Assembly (NCBI GenBank): GCA_963710175.1
Contig: CAVPZC010000001.1
Location: 1,798,001 to 1,862,000 of the forward strand
From: Phormidesmis sp963710175
GTDB lineage: Bacteria; Cyanobacteriota; Cyanobacteriia; Phormidesmidales; Phormidesmidaceae
DNA: 64,000 nucleotides
Direction of reading: 5' to 3'
Shown here: positions 1 through 9,106 of the stretch, piece after piece
Position numbering within the stretch: the first letter of the stretch is position 1
Layout of the letters: every line of letters begins with the position of its first letter
The notes under the pieces: model-generated
What the model was told of the DNA's origin: nothing
The model's input: only the letters and a program-made list of their open reading frames with translations
Databases searched by the model: none
Position numbers and translations under genes: made by a program

Positions 1-531
1 TTGAGCCACAGCAGCGGTGACGGTTTGGCTGCCGTGGGTAACGGTTGCCGCATTGATAGCCGGGTCGCTGGGGGCGGCGTAGAAAGAATGCACAAAGTAC
101 ACCCAATCCTCTGCGGGAATATCTCGCCAGAGCGGGCAGTCAGGCTGAGTCAGCGCCAGCTGGTTCCAGCCCATGTGAGGAATCGTCAGACCGGGTTCAC
201 GCTGAAACCGACGAACCATGCCTGGGAAAATGCCGAGACCGGGTTCACTTCCTTCTTCACTGCCTTCAAACAAAACTTGTAAGCCCACACAGATGCCGAG
301 GAAAGGCCTGCCACTGCGGGCAATGCGGCGGAGTGGATCGATTAGGTGACGCGATCGCAAATGCTGCATAGCCGGGTCAAACGCGCCCACACCGGGCAAA
401 ACCACCCCGTCTGCTCGCTCAATCTCAGCCACCGAATCGGTAATTAGAGTCGTGGCTCCGGCAGCTTGCAGCCCCTTACAGGCAGAGTGCAAATTGCCCA
501 TGTCGTAGTCAATTACAGCAATGGTGGTCAC
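1..531 (-). CDS. hisH: Imidazole glycerol phosphate synthase subunit HisH (3' end cut off by window edge)
   Basis: Glutaminase subunit of imidazole glycerol phosphate synthase: it makes ammonia from glutamine and passes it to HisF in histidine biosynthesis. The 177 visible codons are a class-I glutamine amidotransferase: N-terminal TTIAVIDYDMGNLHS, LPGVGAFDPAM, and the nucleophile-elbow motif GICVGLQ with Cys near residue 81. The C-terminal His/Glu of the triad lies beyond base 1. I chose the GTG start at 529-531 because a GGAGG lies about 9 nt upstream and it gives the usual HisH N-terminus. The gene stands alone here; a MITE lies just upstream. Confidence 0.93.
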   Translation of the reverse strand, partial: MTTIAVIDYDMGNLHSACKGLQAAGATTLITDSVAEIERADGVVLPGVGAFDPAMQHLRSRHLIDPLRRIARSGRPFLGICVGLQVLFEGSEEGSEPGLGIFPGMVRRFQREPGLTIPHMGWNQLALTQPDCPLWRDIPAEDWVYFVHSFYAAPSDPAINAATVTHGSQTVTAAVAQ

Positions 532-596
532 GGGGCGAGCCTCCAGCAAACTTCTCAGAGCGGGCATTCAGTTAGAGATAGAATCTTTACTACTCT

Positions 597-806
597 AACC
601 TGAGTTCGGGATAAGCAACTCATGCTTATTGCCCGAAGCAAGTCCCTTCTGGAAGGGTGGCCCGCAGGGTCGGGATGGGTCGGCAACGTGCGCTACACAC
701 CGAAACCCATCCCTGCGCCCCTCTAGGGGGGATCTACTTTAGGCTATGTGTTAAAAAGCGCCGACAGTCTGGCATCACAGGCAATCACCTATCCCGAACT
801 GACGTT
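597..806. mobile_element. MITE family 1, copy 1 (~210 bp, no ORF)
   Basis: Non-coding element with terminal inverted repeats: left end AACCTGAGTTCGGGATAAG, right end the complement of AACGTCAGTTCGGGATAGG. It is flanked by the perfect 5-bp direct repeat ACTCT (592-596 and 807-811), read as a target-site duplication. Related copies lie at 10749, 12194 and 28385. It fills most of the hisH to 869 gap. It has no coding capacity and depends on a transposase not present here. Confidence 0.8.
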
Positions 807-868
807 ACTCTACTGTGAAACTCTAGCGCTAGATCATTGCTTACCCTTTCTGGCTCTCAGCTGACAAA

Positions 869-1378
869 ATGAAGACAGGCCCGCTGCTAATCACCACCTT
901 CCAGCCTTGGCGTGCCCATCAGCGCTCCAATTCGTCCGACGATTTGGTTGCCGATCTGCATAGCCAAAAGCGGCTGCCTGCCGATACAATCTGGCTGCGG
1001 CAAGTGCCCGTCAGCTTTCAGATGGCGCCGCTGCGGGTGATTGGCGAAATTTATCGTCTGCGGCCTCGCACCGTCATCTGCTGTGGCATGGCCGAAGGGC
1101 GCGCTTGCTTATCTTTAGAGCAGCAGGCAAAAGGCCGCCGGGTGCTACAAACGTCTGTCGATCTGTCAGCGCTGGTAATGGGGACAGCGCTAAGTGAGGT
1201 CAGCAACGATGCGGGCTGGTACGTTTGTAATCATCTCTACTACAGCGTTTTAGAGTTTATTGAGCAGCTAAACTTGGAGACCCAGGGACTGTTTGTCCAT
1301 ATCCCAACTTTGCGCCCGCCCAGCAAAGCCTTGATTTTGAACGATTTTGTTCACATCGCTGCGCGGCTGTCCCCATAG
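869..1378 (+). CDS. Pyroglutamyl-peptidase I-like protein (C15 family)
   Basis: Resembles pyrrolidone-carboxylate peptidases, cytosolic cysteine peptidases that remove N-terminal pyroglutamate. Visible family features are the early TTFQPWRAHQRSNSS stretch, CCGMAEGR around residue 73 (region of the catalytic Glu), DAGWYVCNHLYY with the likely nucleophile Cys near residue 114, and VHIP with the catalytic His near 143. At 169 residues it is shorter than the usual ~200-215, and the middle loops look trimmed. The start ATG has no clear Shine-Dalgarno. Activity is inferred from motifs only. The next gene starts 42 nt downstream on the same strand. Confidence 0.72.
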   Translation: MKTGPLLITTFQPWRAHQRSNSSDDLVADLHSQKRLPADTIWLRQVPVSFQMAPLRVIGEIYRLRPRTVICCGMAEGRACLSLEQQAKGRRVLQTSVDLSALVMGTALSEVSNDAGWYVCNHLYYSVLEFIEQLNLETQGLFVHIPTLRPPSKALILNDFVHIAARLSP

Positions 1379-1420
1379 AGTATTTACTCATAAAGCACAC
1401 GTTAATTTTGGAAGTGACCT

Positions 1421-2830
1421 ATGTTCGCCTGGCTGACTGCAACCTTACTGGCACAAACTCTGGCGCAAGCGGAGACGTTAGCGCAAGCAGAGACGCCGCC
1501 TGTAGAAAGAGTAGTGGAGCAGCAGGTCAGGCCGCTACCCGGTCAGCTCGATGGCATACCGGTTTTTAATAGCAACAGCCCTGAATTAGTCGGTGAGCCG
1601 GGTATTTTGCTTTCTACGTTTCCGCCTGAGGGCATGGCCGTGCCGGAGGCCCATCTTAATTTTCCGCTAGCGGGACGGTTTGATGTGTTTGCGCATCATG
1701 TCTATAAGGTAGAAGCTTCTGAAGCGCTGGATAGTCTGTACCTGGGCGTCTTGGTCCATAACCCCAGCGCCGAGCCGGTAACTGTGCGAGTGCTGGCAGG
1801 CGCTAGCTATCTGAGTCAGCCGGATGCGCTTTTTATTCAGCTGCCTGATTTTGTGAATTTTGGCCCGCGCAATCCTGTCTTTGCAGGGCCAGGTAGCCGG
1901 GTGATGGGCGATATTTTGCGGGGCCAGCGGCAGGAGATTTTTCCAGCATCGCTGACCATTGCGCCGGGCGAGAGCGAAATGCTTTTGAATCAGCCGATTC
2001 CAGTGCGCGAGCTAGAGCCGCCGATTAACGGTCGATCTACGCTGGTGCAGCTAGAGAGCAGCGGGCCGGTATATGTGGCGAGCTTGGCTCAGATGGCGGT
2101 AACTGACCTGGCGGGTAATGAAGCGCCGCCTGGTGTGGCCTCGTGGCGATCGCTCTTGCGCAGCAGCGGGTTGGCTGGGCCGCGCGATCGCATCCCCACC
2201 CCTCTACCCATCACCAGCGGCGAACAGCTGATCTATGGCCGAGTAGCGGGCGTATCCGCAGGCTCGCAGTGGCAGACAACGCTCACCGATTCTGGCGATG
2301 CAGAGCCAACAGCTGCCCCTCGGCTGACTATTCCAGCAGCGGGAGAGGCTTTTTCCTACGGCGTGAGTTTGCTCTATGGGGGGACGATGGGCACTGACCA
2401 GATACAGACTGCCCCAATGCTAGTGCGCTACCCCGACACGGCTTACCAGGCCCACGGTAACTACGGTGTGCGCTACAGCCTGACCCTGCCGCTATACAAC
2501 CCGACAGAGGCTCCGCAAACGGTGAGCGTCGTTTTACAGACCGCACTCAAAGAAGATCAGCTCAGCCAGGGCGGTCTGCGCTTTTTGGAGCCACCTGCCG
2601 CGCAGACCTTTTTTCGCGGGCCAGTGCAGGTGCGCTATCGCAGCGACAGTGGCCTGCCCCAGGTAGAAAATATTCACCTCGTGCAGCGTCGGGGGCAGCA
2701 GGCAGAACCGCTAACCACAGTCACGTTGGCCCCTCAGTCTACTCGCACGGTGAGCGTAGATTTGCTCTACCCGCCCGACTCCACGCCGCCTCAGGTACTC
2801 ACTGTGAGAACGGCAGAAGCTATGCCCTAG
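1421..2830 (+). CDS. DUF3370 domain-containing secreted protein
   Basis: A 469-residue exported protein of the cyanobacterial DUF3370 family; function unknown. The N-terminus is a short hydrophobic signal-like segment (MFAWLTATLLAQTLA) followed by a small internal duplication of the AETLAQ unit. The mature part opens with RPLPGQLDGIPVFNSNSPE and continues with GILLSTFPPEGM, the family hallmark, then beta-rich sequence to the C-terminus. A GGAAG lies upstream of the ATG. It probably acts in the periplasm or at the cell surface. It follows the peptidase-like gene closely and may be co-transcribed with it. Confidence 0.8.
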   Translation: MFAWLTATLLAQTLAQAETLAQAETPPVERVVEQQVRPLPGQLDGIPVFNSNSPELVGEPGILLSTFPPEGMAVPEAHLNFPLAGRFDVFAHHVYKVEASEALDSLYLGVLVHNPSAEPVTVRVLAGASYLSQPDALFIQLPDFVNFGPRNPVFAGPGSRVMGDILRGQRQEIFPASLTIAPGESEMLLNQPIPVRELEPPINGRSTLVQLESSGPVYVASLAQMAVTDLAGNEAPPGVASWRSLLRSSGLAGPRDRIPTPLPITSGEQLIYGRVAGVSAGSQWQTTLTDSGDAEPTAAPRLTIPAAGEAFSYGVSLLYGGTMGTDQIQTAPMLVRYPDTAYQAHGNYGVRYSLTLPLYNPTEAPQTVSVVLQTALKEDQLSQGGLRFLEPPAAQTFFRGPVQVRYRSDSGLPQVENIHLVQRRGQQAEPLTTVTLAPQSTRTVSVDLLYPPDSTPPQVLTVRTAEAMP

Positions 2831-2962
2831 AGTAGTCTCAGCAAACGCTTATCTGATTATCATTTGCAGCTTGTGAGCAATGCCGATACTGAGGTTGTCG
2901 GGAACAGAAAACCGCTGTTCCCGACGACCTTTGAAAACCTCAGGCAGCTCAGGAGTAAGCCA

Positions 2963-3475
2963 ATGAAATTATTACCCTCAATCAAGCGCGTGAGTTTGGC
3001 AGTGGCGATTCCCTTGGGAGGCTTCGCCATCGCCGCTCTCAGCTCCCAACCCGCTATGCAGGCCAACGAATTATCACTGGGGCAACCTTCCCCTACTGTG
3101 CCCTCTATGATTAGTTCGCCCACAGTTGGCGGCTCAGAGACATTGCTCGCTCAGAGTGCAGGCGCAGCTTTTGTTAGCGTTGATCATCCGACGGCGGGCA
3201 CCGCTCAGATTGTAGAAGCCGCAGACGGGCAGCGCTATCTGGAGTTTGATGCCGACTTCCGTACCGATGCCGGGCCTGACCTGCTAGTGCTGCTGCACAG
3301 CGATGCCGAACCTGAAACCTATAGCTCAGATAACTACGTCAGCTTGGGTCAGGTGCAGCGAGTTGCGGGCAGGCAGCGCTATGCCATTCCAGAAAATGTG
3401 GATACTCAAGCTTTTCAGTCGGCTGTGATCTGGTGCCGCGAATTTGACGTGACGTTTGGCTACGCCACCCTGTGA
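2963..3475 (+). CDS. DM13 domain-containing exported protein
   Basis: 170 residues with an N-terminal hydrophobic signal segment (VSLAVAIPLGGFAIAALS), a Ser/Pro-rich linker, and a DM13 domain from about residue 68 to the end. Domain markers are YLEFDADFRTDAGPDLLVLLH, the SLGQVQ strand and the near-terminal AVIWCREFDVTFGYATL with the conserved Cys. DM13 domains are proposed to bind redox or metal cofactors; the role here is unknown. I chose the internal ATG at 2963 because AGGAG precedes it by 7 nt and it places the signal peptide at the N-terminus; an upstream in-frame start at 2864 looks non-coding. Confidence 0.82.
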   Translation: MKLLPSIKRVSLAVAIPLGGFAIAALSSQPAMQANELSLGQPSPTVPSMISSPTVGGSETLLAQSAGAAFVSVDHPTAGTAQIVEAADGQRYLEFDADFRTDAGPDLLVLLHSDAEPETYSSDNYVSLGQVQRVAGRQRYAIPENVDTQAFQSAVIWCREFDVTFGYATL

Positions 3476-3538
3476 GCCGTACTCTATGAGTCATCGCCGC
3501 GCTAAGGTGCTATCAGGTCACTGGCATTTCCGACAGCT

Positions 3539-4408
3539 ATGGTCATTAAAGGAACAACTCGACTGCTCGGCGTGATTGGCTACCCGGTAGAGCATTCTTT
3601 TTCGCCGCTGATGCACAATGCGGCGATCGCTCACCTCGCTGCCGACTATGCCTATTTGCCTTTTCCCATTCGCCCGACAGATTTGAAGGCAGCGATCGCA
3701 GGTTTTGCCGCTATCGGCGTGCAGGGGTTTAATATCACTATTCCTCACAAGCAAGCCATTATGCCGCTGCTCGATAGTGTGAGTGAGGTGGCGCAGGCCA
3801 TCGGCGCAGTCAATACGGTATGGCGCAGTGAAACCGGCTGGCACGGCACGAATACAGACGCCGCTGGCTTTTTAGCGCCGCTAAAGGCGCTCAATCGAGA
3901 TTGGTCAAATACGCCAGTGGTTATTTTGGGCAATGGTGGCGCGGCGCGAGCAGTGGTGGCGGCCTGCTATCAGTTGGGGTGTCCGCAGATTTGGGTGATG
4001 GGGCGATCGCCCGACAAACTCAAGCACTTTGCTCAGAGCTGGTCAGCAGACATCGCATCAAAGCTATCGACTTTAGCCTGGGAGCAGCTCAGTGACTATT
4101 TGCCAAAAGCTGGGCTAGTCGTGAATGCGACGCCGATTGGAATGCATCCAAAGGTAACCGCTTCGCCCCTGAGCGAGACTGAGATCGGACTGATACCTCA
4201 GGGCGCTCTCGCTTACGACTTGATCTATACCCCCCGACCTACTCAGTTTTTACAGCAGGCTAGCGCTGCCGGACTCACCGCTATAGACGGGCTAGAAATG
4301 CTCGTGCAGCAGGGCGCAGCAGCGCTAGAAATCTGGCTGAAGCAACCTGCACCGGTGGCGGTTATGCGTCAGGCACTACTCGATTATTTGGCAGATCAGC
4401 AGCTTTAG
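3539..4408 (+). CDS. aroE: Shikimate dehydrogenase
   Basis: NADPH-dependent reduction of 3-dehydroshikimate to shikimate in aromatic amino acid synthesis. At 289 residues it is full length. It starts with GVIGYPVEHSFSPLMHNAA (substrate-binding Ser residues), then NITIPHK with the catalytic Lys, AVNT, the Rossmann loop GNGGAARAVV near residue 127, VVNATPIGM, and DLIYTPRPTQFLQQA. The ATG start gives the canonical N-terminus. It is convergent with the STAND-CHAT gene. aroC, another gene of the pathway, lies separately at 47-48 kb. Confidence 0.96.
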   Translation: MVIKGTTRLLGVIGYPVEHSFSPLMHNAAIAHLAADYAYLPFPIRPTDLKAAIAGFAAIGVQGFNITIPHKQAIMPLLDSVSEVAQAIGAVNTVWRSETGWHGTNTDAAGFLAPLKALNRDWSNTPVVILGNGGAARAVVAACYQLGCPQIWVMGRSPDKLKHFAQSWSADIASKLSTLAWEQLSDYLPKAGLVVNATPIGMHPKVTASPLSETEIGLIPQGALAYDLIYTPRPTQFLQQASAAGLTAIDGLEMLVQQGAAALEIWLKQPAPVAVMRQALLDYLADQQL

Positions 4409-4511
4409 CCCACAGTTGTTTAACGTTCCCTTTCAGCATCTGCAAGGGTCTTTTGCATCACTATCAGCATCTTCAATCAGCCCGCTGCAAGGGGTTGTTG
4501 GACTGCTTATA

Positions 4512-7500
4512 TCAAAATACATTGCCATCTCTAGCACGCATATAAAGAACAGGTGTTGCAAACTCGCGATTGTCAAGCCCAAATTCTATCGATATGGCAT
4601 TTCTTGCCGATTGCACAGCCCAATCAATAGGTTTATGAGCAGCTACACAAGTATAGAATTCTTCCAGAAAAACTTTAGCCGTCTTAATATAAACCTTGTA
4701 CTGCATGGCCACTACAGATGGCGTTCCTCTCTGTACCAACTGCTGTGCAATACCTGAAAAACCTTGCGGATCATTGCTCTGGGCACTTTCACAGGTTGCC
4801 ATACAGATTAATCCCAGATGATCGTCATGCCCATTAAAAATATTTGCAAACCGCTCATCATCAACCAACCAAGTTTTGTCTGTTTTTTCGTCTACTAGTG
4901 CTAAATAACCTTTAGAATTTTGATAAATTCCATGGCCAACAAACTGAATGATGTCAGGCTTCTGCGATAACAGAGCCTGACGAATTTCTTTACGTGTTGC
5001 TCGTTTAACTGTTTGCAATGTCATCCTATTAGCGCTCAGCTGCGTATCCAAGGATTCTTTTAGAATTGTTTCCCACTCGTCAGGATCGAGACGTACTTGG
5101 TCAGTTGGATCAGCGATAATAGCCAACACATGAAGCGGCTTTGAACGACGGCTTACACGTTCTGGCGGAAGCGGCAAATTCAAGTACCGGGAAAACACTG
5201 TATTGGGGTTGGTAGCTAGGAAGTAGCCGCCCATAGACCGATAAATGAACTCTAAAGGCAAACTAGCAATATTCGAAGGCTCAATTCTCATACGTAAACG
5301 CAATTTAGCTTGATCTTGTCTTGCCGCAGCTTCAGTCTGTTGAAGATGGGTATGGATTGCGGTCGGGAAAAGCCAATCGTAGAGAGTGCGTCCAACTTCC
5401 TTTAATAGGTCAGAGTCAACTTGTCGTCGTTCAATAAGTTGCCAGGACAGCCGAATACTACTAGGCTGTTGGGGTTCGATATATGCTTCGGCTTCTCCTT
5501 CCGATGAAGTTGCAACTGCGTGGCCATTAGCATCAATATACAAGTCAAAATCAATATATTTTTCTTGGTTTTCTTGCATGTCTTCTTCTCTTTCAATAGA
5601 TAATATTGTTTCGTTATCGTATTTCTTATTCGGGTGAGCAAGCTTAGAGGTTTTTAGCTTAATATGTGAAGGTAAAACTGGAGCATGGTAAGTAATTCTT
5701 GTGACAGAATATGGTAAGCCTGTAAGTACAGTCGGTAAAGTCGGAAAGTAATAAGCAAGATCAAAGTTCTCTAAACTGCTTGAAGGTTGATCCCATAGAT
5801 TCAGCAAAGTTGTTTCATCAGCTTCTATTTCTTCTGATAGCGGAAATTGATGGATATAAGCGTTAAGCGATTGCTTAGCTTCTTCAAGATTGCCGAGTCT
5901 CAACTGAACAAAAGTGTTCAACCATTGATCAAAGTATTTCCCTTCCCTCAGATTCAAAAATATTGCCTCTAATGCCTTTTCAGGATGCCCTGAACTGAGC
6001 CAAGCAAAGGCTTCAATAGTTGCCAGAAGAGCATATCGATTCCCATTTCTTCGTATATTTCTTGCATAGGTAGCAGATCCTTCCCAATCTCCTCGTATTT
6101 GATACACTAAAGCTTGCCCTAAGCTGGCAGCTTGTGATGGTAGTCTTTGCGTTGTTTGTAGAAATATTTTTATTCCTTTTTCATCTTGAAGAGATGCATA
6201 AACCAAGAAAATAAACTCATATAACGAGTATAAAATAATCTTATTTTCAAGATCAATTTCAGTGACACCAGTTAGCAGAATTTCAAGAGCTTCTTCAACT
6301 TTATCCGATATTAGGAGTAACTTCGCATAGTTGATGTATAGGGAGAGACCCCCTTTATCCAGAGCGATGTTTTTGCGTATACCATCCCTAAGCACAGCCG
6401 TTGCCTGTTCCTGCTTACCTATCTTAAATAACATCGCGCTACACTGCACATACAAAACAGCTAAACCTTTGTTAGCAGGAATTCTATTTATACCTTCTTT
6501 AAGTAACGAAGCAGCTTTTATTGGTTGACCAATTTGTTGCAATAACTGTCCACATAACACATACAGAGAAGTAAGGCTTTTGTCCGTGGGGATTTGAGAA
6601 ATTCCACGCCTTAATAATGCAATTGCTTTTTCAGGTTTGCTTTCCTTAACTAAAAGTTCTGCACAAAGATAATATACAGAAGCAAGACTCTTATCAACAG
6701 GAATATTTTTAATCCCTTCTTCTAAAAGAGAGATAGCATCATCGTATTTCTCTAGCTCTGATAAAATCTTACCAAGCTTGCAGTACAAATCAGCGAGACC
6801 CTTATCAAAAGGAATCTGGTCAATTCCTTGTTCTAGGAGCATAATCGCCTCATCATACTGTTTTATCTGAGTTAGGATTTCAGCACAACTGATATACAAG
6901 GAAACGAGACTTTTACCAGGAGATATACTTTCAATACCTTGTTTTAAGCTTTCAATAGCCTCGTTGTGGCGACTCATTCCGGCAAGGATTTTTCCTAATC
7001 GGTTAAACAAATCGGCCAGATTCCTATCTGAAGGGAGACGCTCAATTCCTTGCCTCAAGACCCTGAGAGCATCTTCATATTGCTCCATCTGCATTGACAA
7101 CTCACTACACAAGAGCCACGGAACAGGAGTTTTATCAGATTTTCCACGATGAGCATGGTTCAGAGCACGTCTAAGGTCATTCCGCTGATTCCGCGCTTGA
7201 AATAGACGCGCAAGATGATACTCTAGGCTTTTAGGACCAGGTGTCTGTAGTAAAGCTGAAAGAACTGCGATGCGCTCATCTAATTCCTCGGCATTTGTAG
7301 GTATAGGAGAATTACCGCTTAACGTAGAAAATATATGACTTTGAAAACGAGGGGCAATATCTCTCAAATCATCTGACTGCCCTGCTTTTACTAAATGGTA
7401 ACGTGCTTCAACAAAATGGCCACCTAAAGCACCCCATCCTTCAATTTTTTTAGATTGAAAGTGACGTGTATAGTGATGAGAAGCAATGCTATGGGCTTGT

Positions 7501-8531
7501 TGAAGACCATTAGGTATTTGCCCTAGTTTTTGCAGTCCAATTTCACGAACGATGGGATGTAAAGTAAACCATTTACCACGAAGTTCCATTAAGAAGCGAT
7601 TAACCATTTCTCGCCTAAATCTGGCGTATACTGCCTTGTCCTTAAAAAGATCTTGTATTGCTTCTTTTCTGAATGACTTTCGATGCACTGAAAGACGATG
7701 TAAACCAATCAGATCTTCATCAGAAAGTTGACTCAATGATTTCTCTAGTATCTGACGCTCAAGATCTTCGACCAAATCAGCAGAAACTTCCTGATCATCC
7801 ATTTCCCAAAGCTCAGGCTGTATACCAATTAAGTCATCAAGTGGTTCATACGCTAAATTCCTTACTAATAATTTGATTGCTCTAGGATTCCCTCCTAACC
7901 ACTTAACAACATCCTGACGACGTTCTGGAGCTATTTCATCTAGACGGTTATCTTCTCTCGCAAGAGATTTTAACAACTCCACACCATCATCAGGAGACAT
8001 TCCACTTAATGTTCGTATAGCATAAGGCTCTGACCATCTAGCTCGTTCTACTAAACGATTAGTAAGAAGAAGAATACGTCCTTTCAACCACTTTCGTCTT
8101 GCAATAGTGCTTAGCACCTTTGCAAATCCTCCCAAAGTAATTGCTCTTGTCCCCTTCATCGAACGTTGAAATTCATCAATGATAATGAGTATAGGGTCAT
8201 TAACTATATCGCTTAAAACATCTAATAATGGACGATTATTCTCAATTGCATTTGCAAGTTCATCTTGACCTACGCTGTTTAGCTCCATCGCCAAGCTGAG
8301 CAATAAGTCATCAGTTGGATCTCCATCAGTTTCGGGTGCCTCAATCATGATTGCAGGTATTCTTGAAGCGTTCATACGCACCAGCAACTCATCAGCAATG
8401 GTAGTTTTGCCTGTTCCAGGAAATCCCTCTAAAAAACAAACTGGAGCATTGTTGCCACTACTTACCCAGGTTTTTAAGAACCAACCTAAATGAGCATTGT
8501 GTGATTTTCCAATAAGTCCAGACTGAGACAT
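4512..8531 (-). CDS. NLR-like STAND ATPase - TPR - CHAT caspase-like protease
   Basis: A 1339-residue multidomain protein. Residues 36-44 are a Walker A motif (GFPGTGKTT) and 114-121 a Walker B (ILIIIDEF), followed by a helical/winged-helix part (to about 340) as in STAND/NB-ARC switches. About residues 430-800 hold a run of TPR-like repeats of ~37-38 residues with the recurring core DKxLxxLYxxCxxLL. From about 1000 to the end is a CHAT domain: LRLRMRIEPSNIASLPLEFIY, then FVGHG with His1200 and ATCESA with Cys1247, the protease dyad, intact. Known relatives act in bacterial immunity or regulated cell death; that role is inferred here. The gene stands alone, is visibly AT-richer than its neighbours, has no HIP1 sites and no clear Shine-Dalgarno. 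Confidence 0.88.
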   Translation of the reverse strand: MSQSGLIGKSHNAHLGWFLKTWVSSGNNAPVCFLEGFPGTGKTTIADELLVRMNASRIPAIMIEAPETDGDPTDDLLLSLAMELNSVGQDELANAIENNRPLLDVLSDIVNDPILIIIDEFQRSMKGTRAITLGGFAKVLSTIARRKWLKGRILLLTNRLVERARWSEPYAIRTLSGMSPDDGVELLKSLAREDNRLDEIAPERRQDVVKWLGGNPRAIKLLVRNLAYEPLDDLIGIQPELWEMDDQEVSADLVEDLERQILEKSLSQLSDEDLIGLHRLSVHRKSFRKEAIQDLFKDKAVYARFRREMVNRFLMELRGKWFTLHPIVREIGLQKLGQIPNGLQQAHSIASHHYTRHFQSKKIEGWGALGGHFVEARYHLVKAGQSDDLRDIAPRFQSHIFSTLSGNSPIPTNAEELDERIAVLSALLQTPGPKSLEYHLARLFQARNQRNDLRRALNHAHRGKSDKTPVPWLLCSELSMQMEQYEDALRVLRQGIERLPSDRNLADLFNRLGKILAGMSRHNEAIESLKQGIESISPGKSLVSLYISCAEILTQIKQYDEAIMLLEQGIDQIPFDKGLADLYCKLGKILSELEKYDDAISLLEEGIKNIPVDKSLASVYYLCAELLVKESKPEKAIALLRRGISQIPTDKSLTSLYVLCGQLLQQIGQPIKAASLLKEGINRIPANKGLAVLYVQCSAMLFKIGKQEQATAVLRDGIRKNIALDKGGLSLYINYAKLLLISDKVEEALEILLTGVTEIDLENKIILYSLYEFIFLVYASLQDEKGIKIFLQTTQRLPSQAASLGQALVYQIRGDWEGSATYARNIRRNGNRYALLATIEAFAWLSSGHPEKALEAIFLNLREGKYFDQWLNTFVQLRLGNLEEAKQSLNAYIHQFPLSEEIEADETTLLNLWDQPSSSLENFDLAYYFPTLPTVLTGLPYSVTRITYHAPVLPSHIKLKTSKLAHPNKKYDNETILSIEREEDMQENQEKYIDFDLYIDANGHAVATSSEGEAEAYIEPQQPSSIRLSWQLIERRQVDSDLLKEVGRTLYDWLFPTAIHTHLQQTEAAARQDQAKLRLRMRIEPSNIASLPLEFIYRSMGGYFLATNPNTVFSRYLNLPLPPERVSRRSKPLHVLAIIADPTDQVRLDPDEWETILKESLDTQLSANRMTLQTVKRATRKEIRQALLSQKPDIIQFVGHGIYQNSKGYLALVDEKTDKTWLVDDERFANIFNGHDDHLGLICMATCESAQSNDPQGFSGIAQQLVQRGTPSVVAMQYKVYIKTAKVFLEEFYTCVAAHKPIDWAVQSARNAISIEFGLDNREFATPVLYMRARDGNVF

Positions 8532-8658
8532 GGCTTAGTACTTTTTTTAATGCTTGTTAGTCCACTGTATTCTAAGCTTTGGGAAAACTGCAAATCTTAG
8601 TTCTGTACAGGGATAAGGTGAAATTGAAAATCAGTCCAACTATTTATTAAAGAGAGAC

Positions 8659-8698
8659 TTTCAATCTAATCACCCCATACGTGTAGATTAGATTGAAA
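8659..8698. promoter_or_regulatory. Perfect 13-bp inverted repeat upstream of the STAND-CHAT gene
   Basis: Arms TTTCAATCTAATC (8659-8671) and GATTAGATTGAAA (8686-8698) with a 14-nt spacer, about 130 bp upstream of the start codon at 8531. No T-run follows on either strand, so it looks more like an operator or a recombination/RNA structure than a terminator. Confidence 0.5.
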
Positions 8699-9106
8699 TA
8701 ATTCGGCCTAATCACTCGTTGCGGGTAGTTAGCCTATCACATAACCATTTCTGCAAGAGGTCTAGTATAATCGTCCCTGCTGTGAGCGGATAGAGCTGTT
8801 TGGGCTTTGGTTACATTCAGTCATCTGTCGCTTGTCGCTGCTCAAGGCAGTCTTTGCTGCTGCTCAAGTGCTTGGACAGGTGCGCGATCGCAAACCAATC
8901 ACAAGACTAACGATATCAAGCCAACGGTCGCCTCTATTCACATGCTCAATGGAAAAGGCCAGCGTATGGGCATTTCGTCAGATAGCGCTTCCTGAAAAAC
9001 TGGCTGCTCAGACCGCTTGACGAAAGCTGGAAATCGGCTTATGCTCTGTAGCTATTGGTTGTGATGCCTATCACAGTCTCTCTTCTCAGAACTCAATCGA
9101 CTTAGC

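Noticed and set aside
4409..4511. Attachment-site-like short direct repeats at the edge of the AT-rich block
   Set aside because: Short ATCAGC-type repeats lie close together, with no matching copy at the other edge near 8.6-8.9 kb.
8700..8800. Possible tRNA-like segment in the gap after the STAND-CHAT gene
   Set aside because: No cloverleaf with a T-arm GTTCRA-type sequence could be drawn on either strand.
8807..9020. Two overlapping ~62-residue open frames
   Set aside because: Low-complexity, mutually overlapping, no recognisable motif; the region looks like a leader with hairpins.
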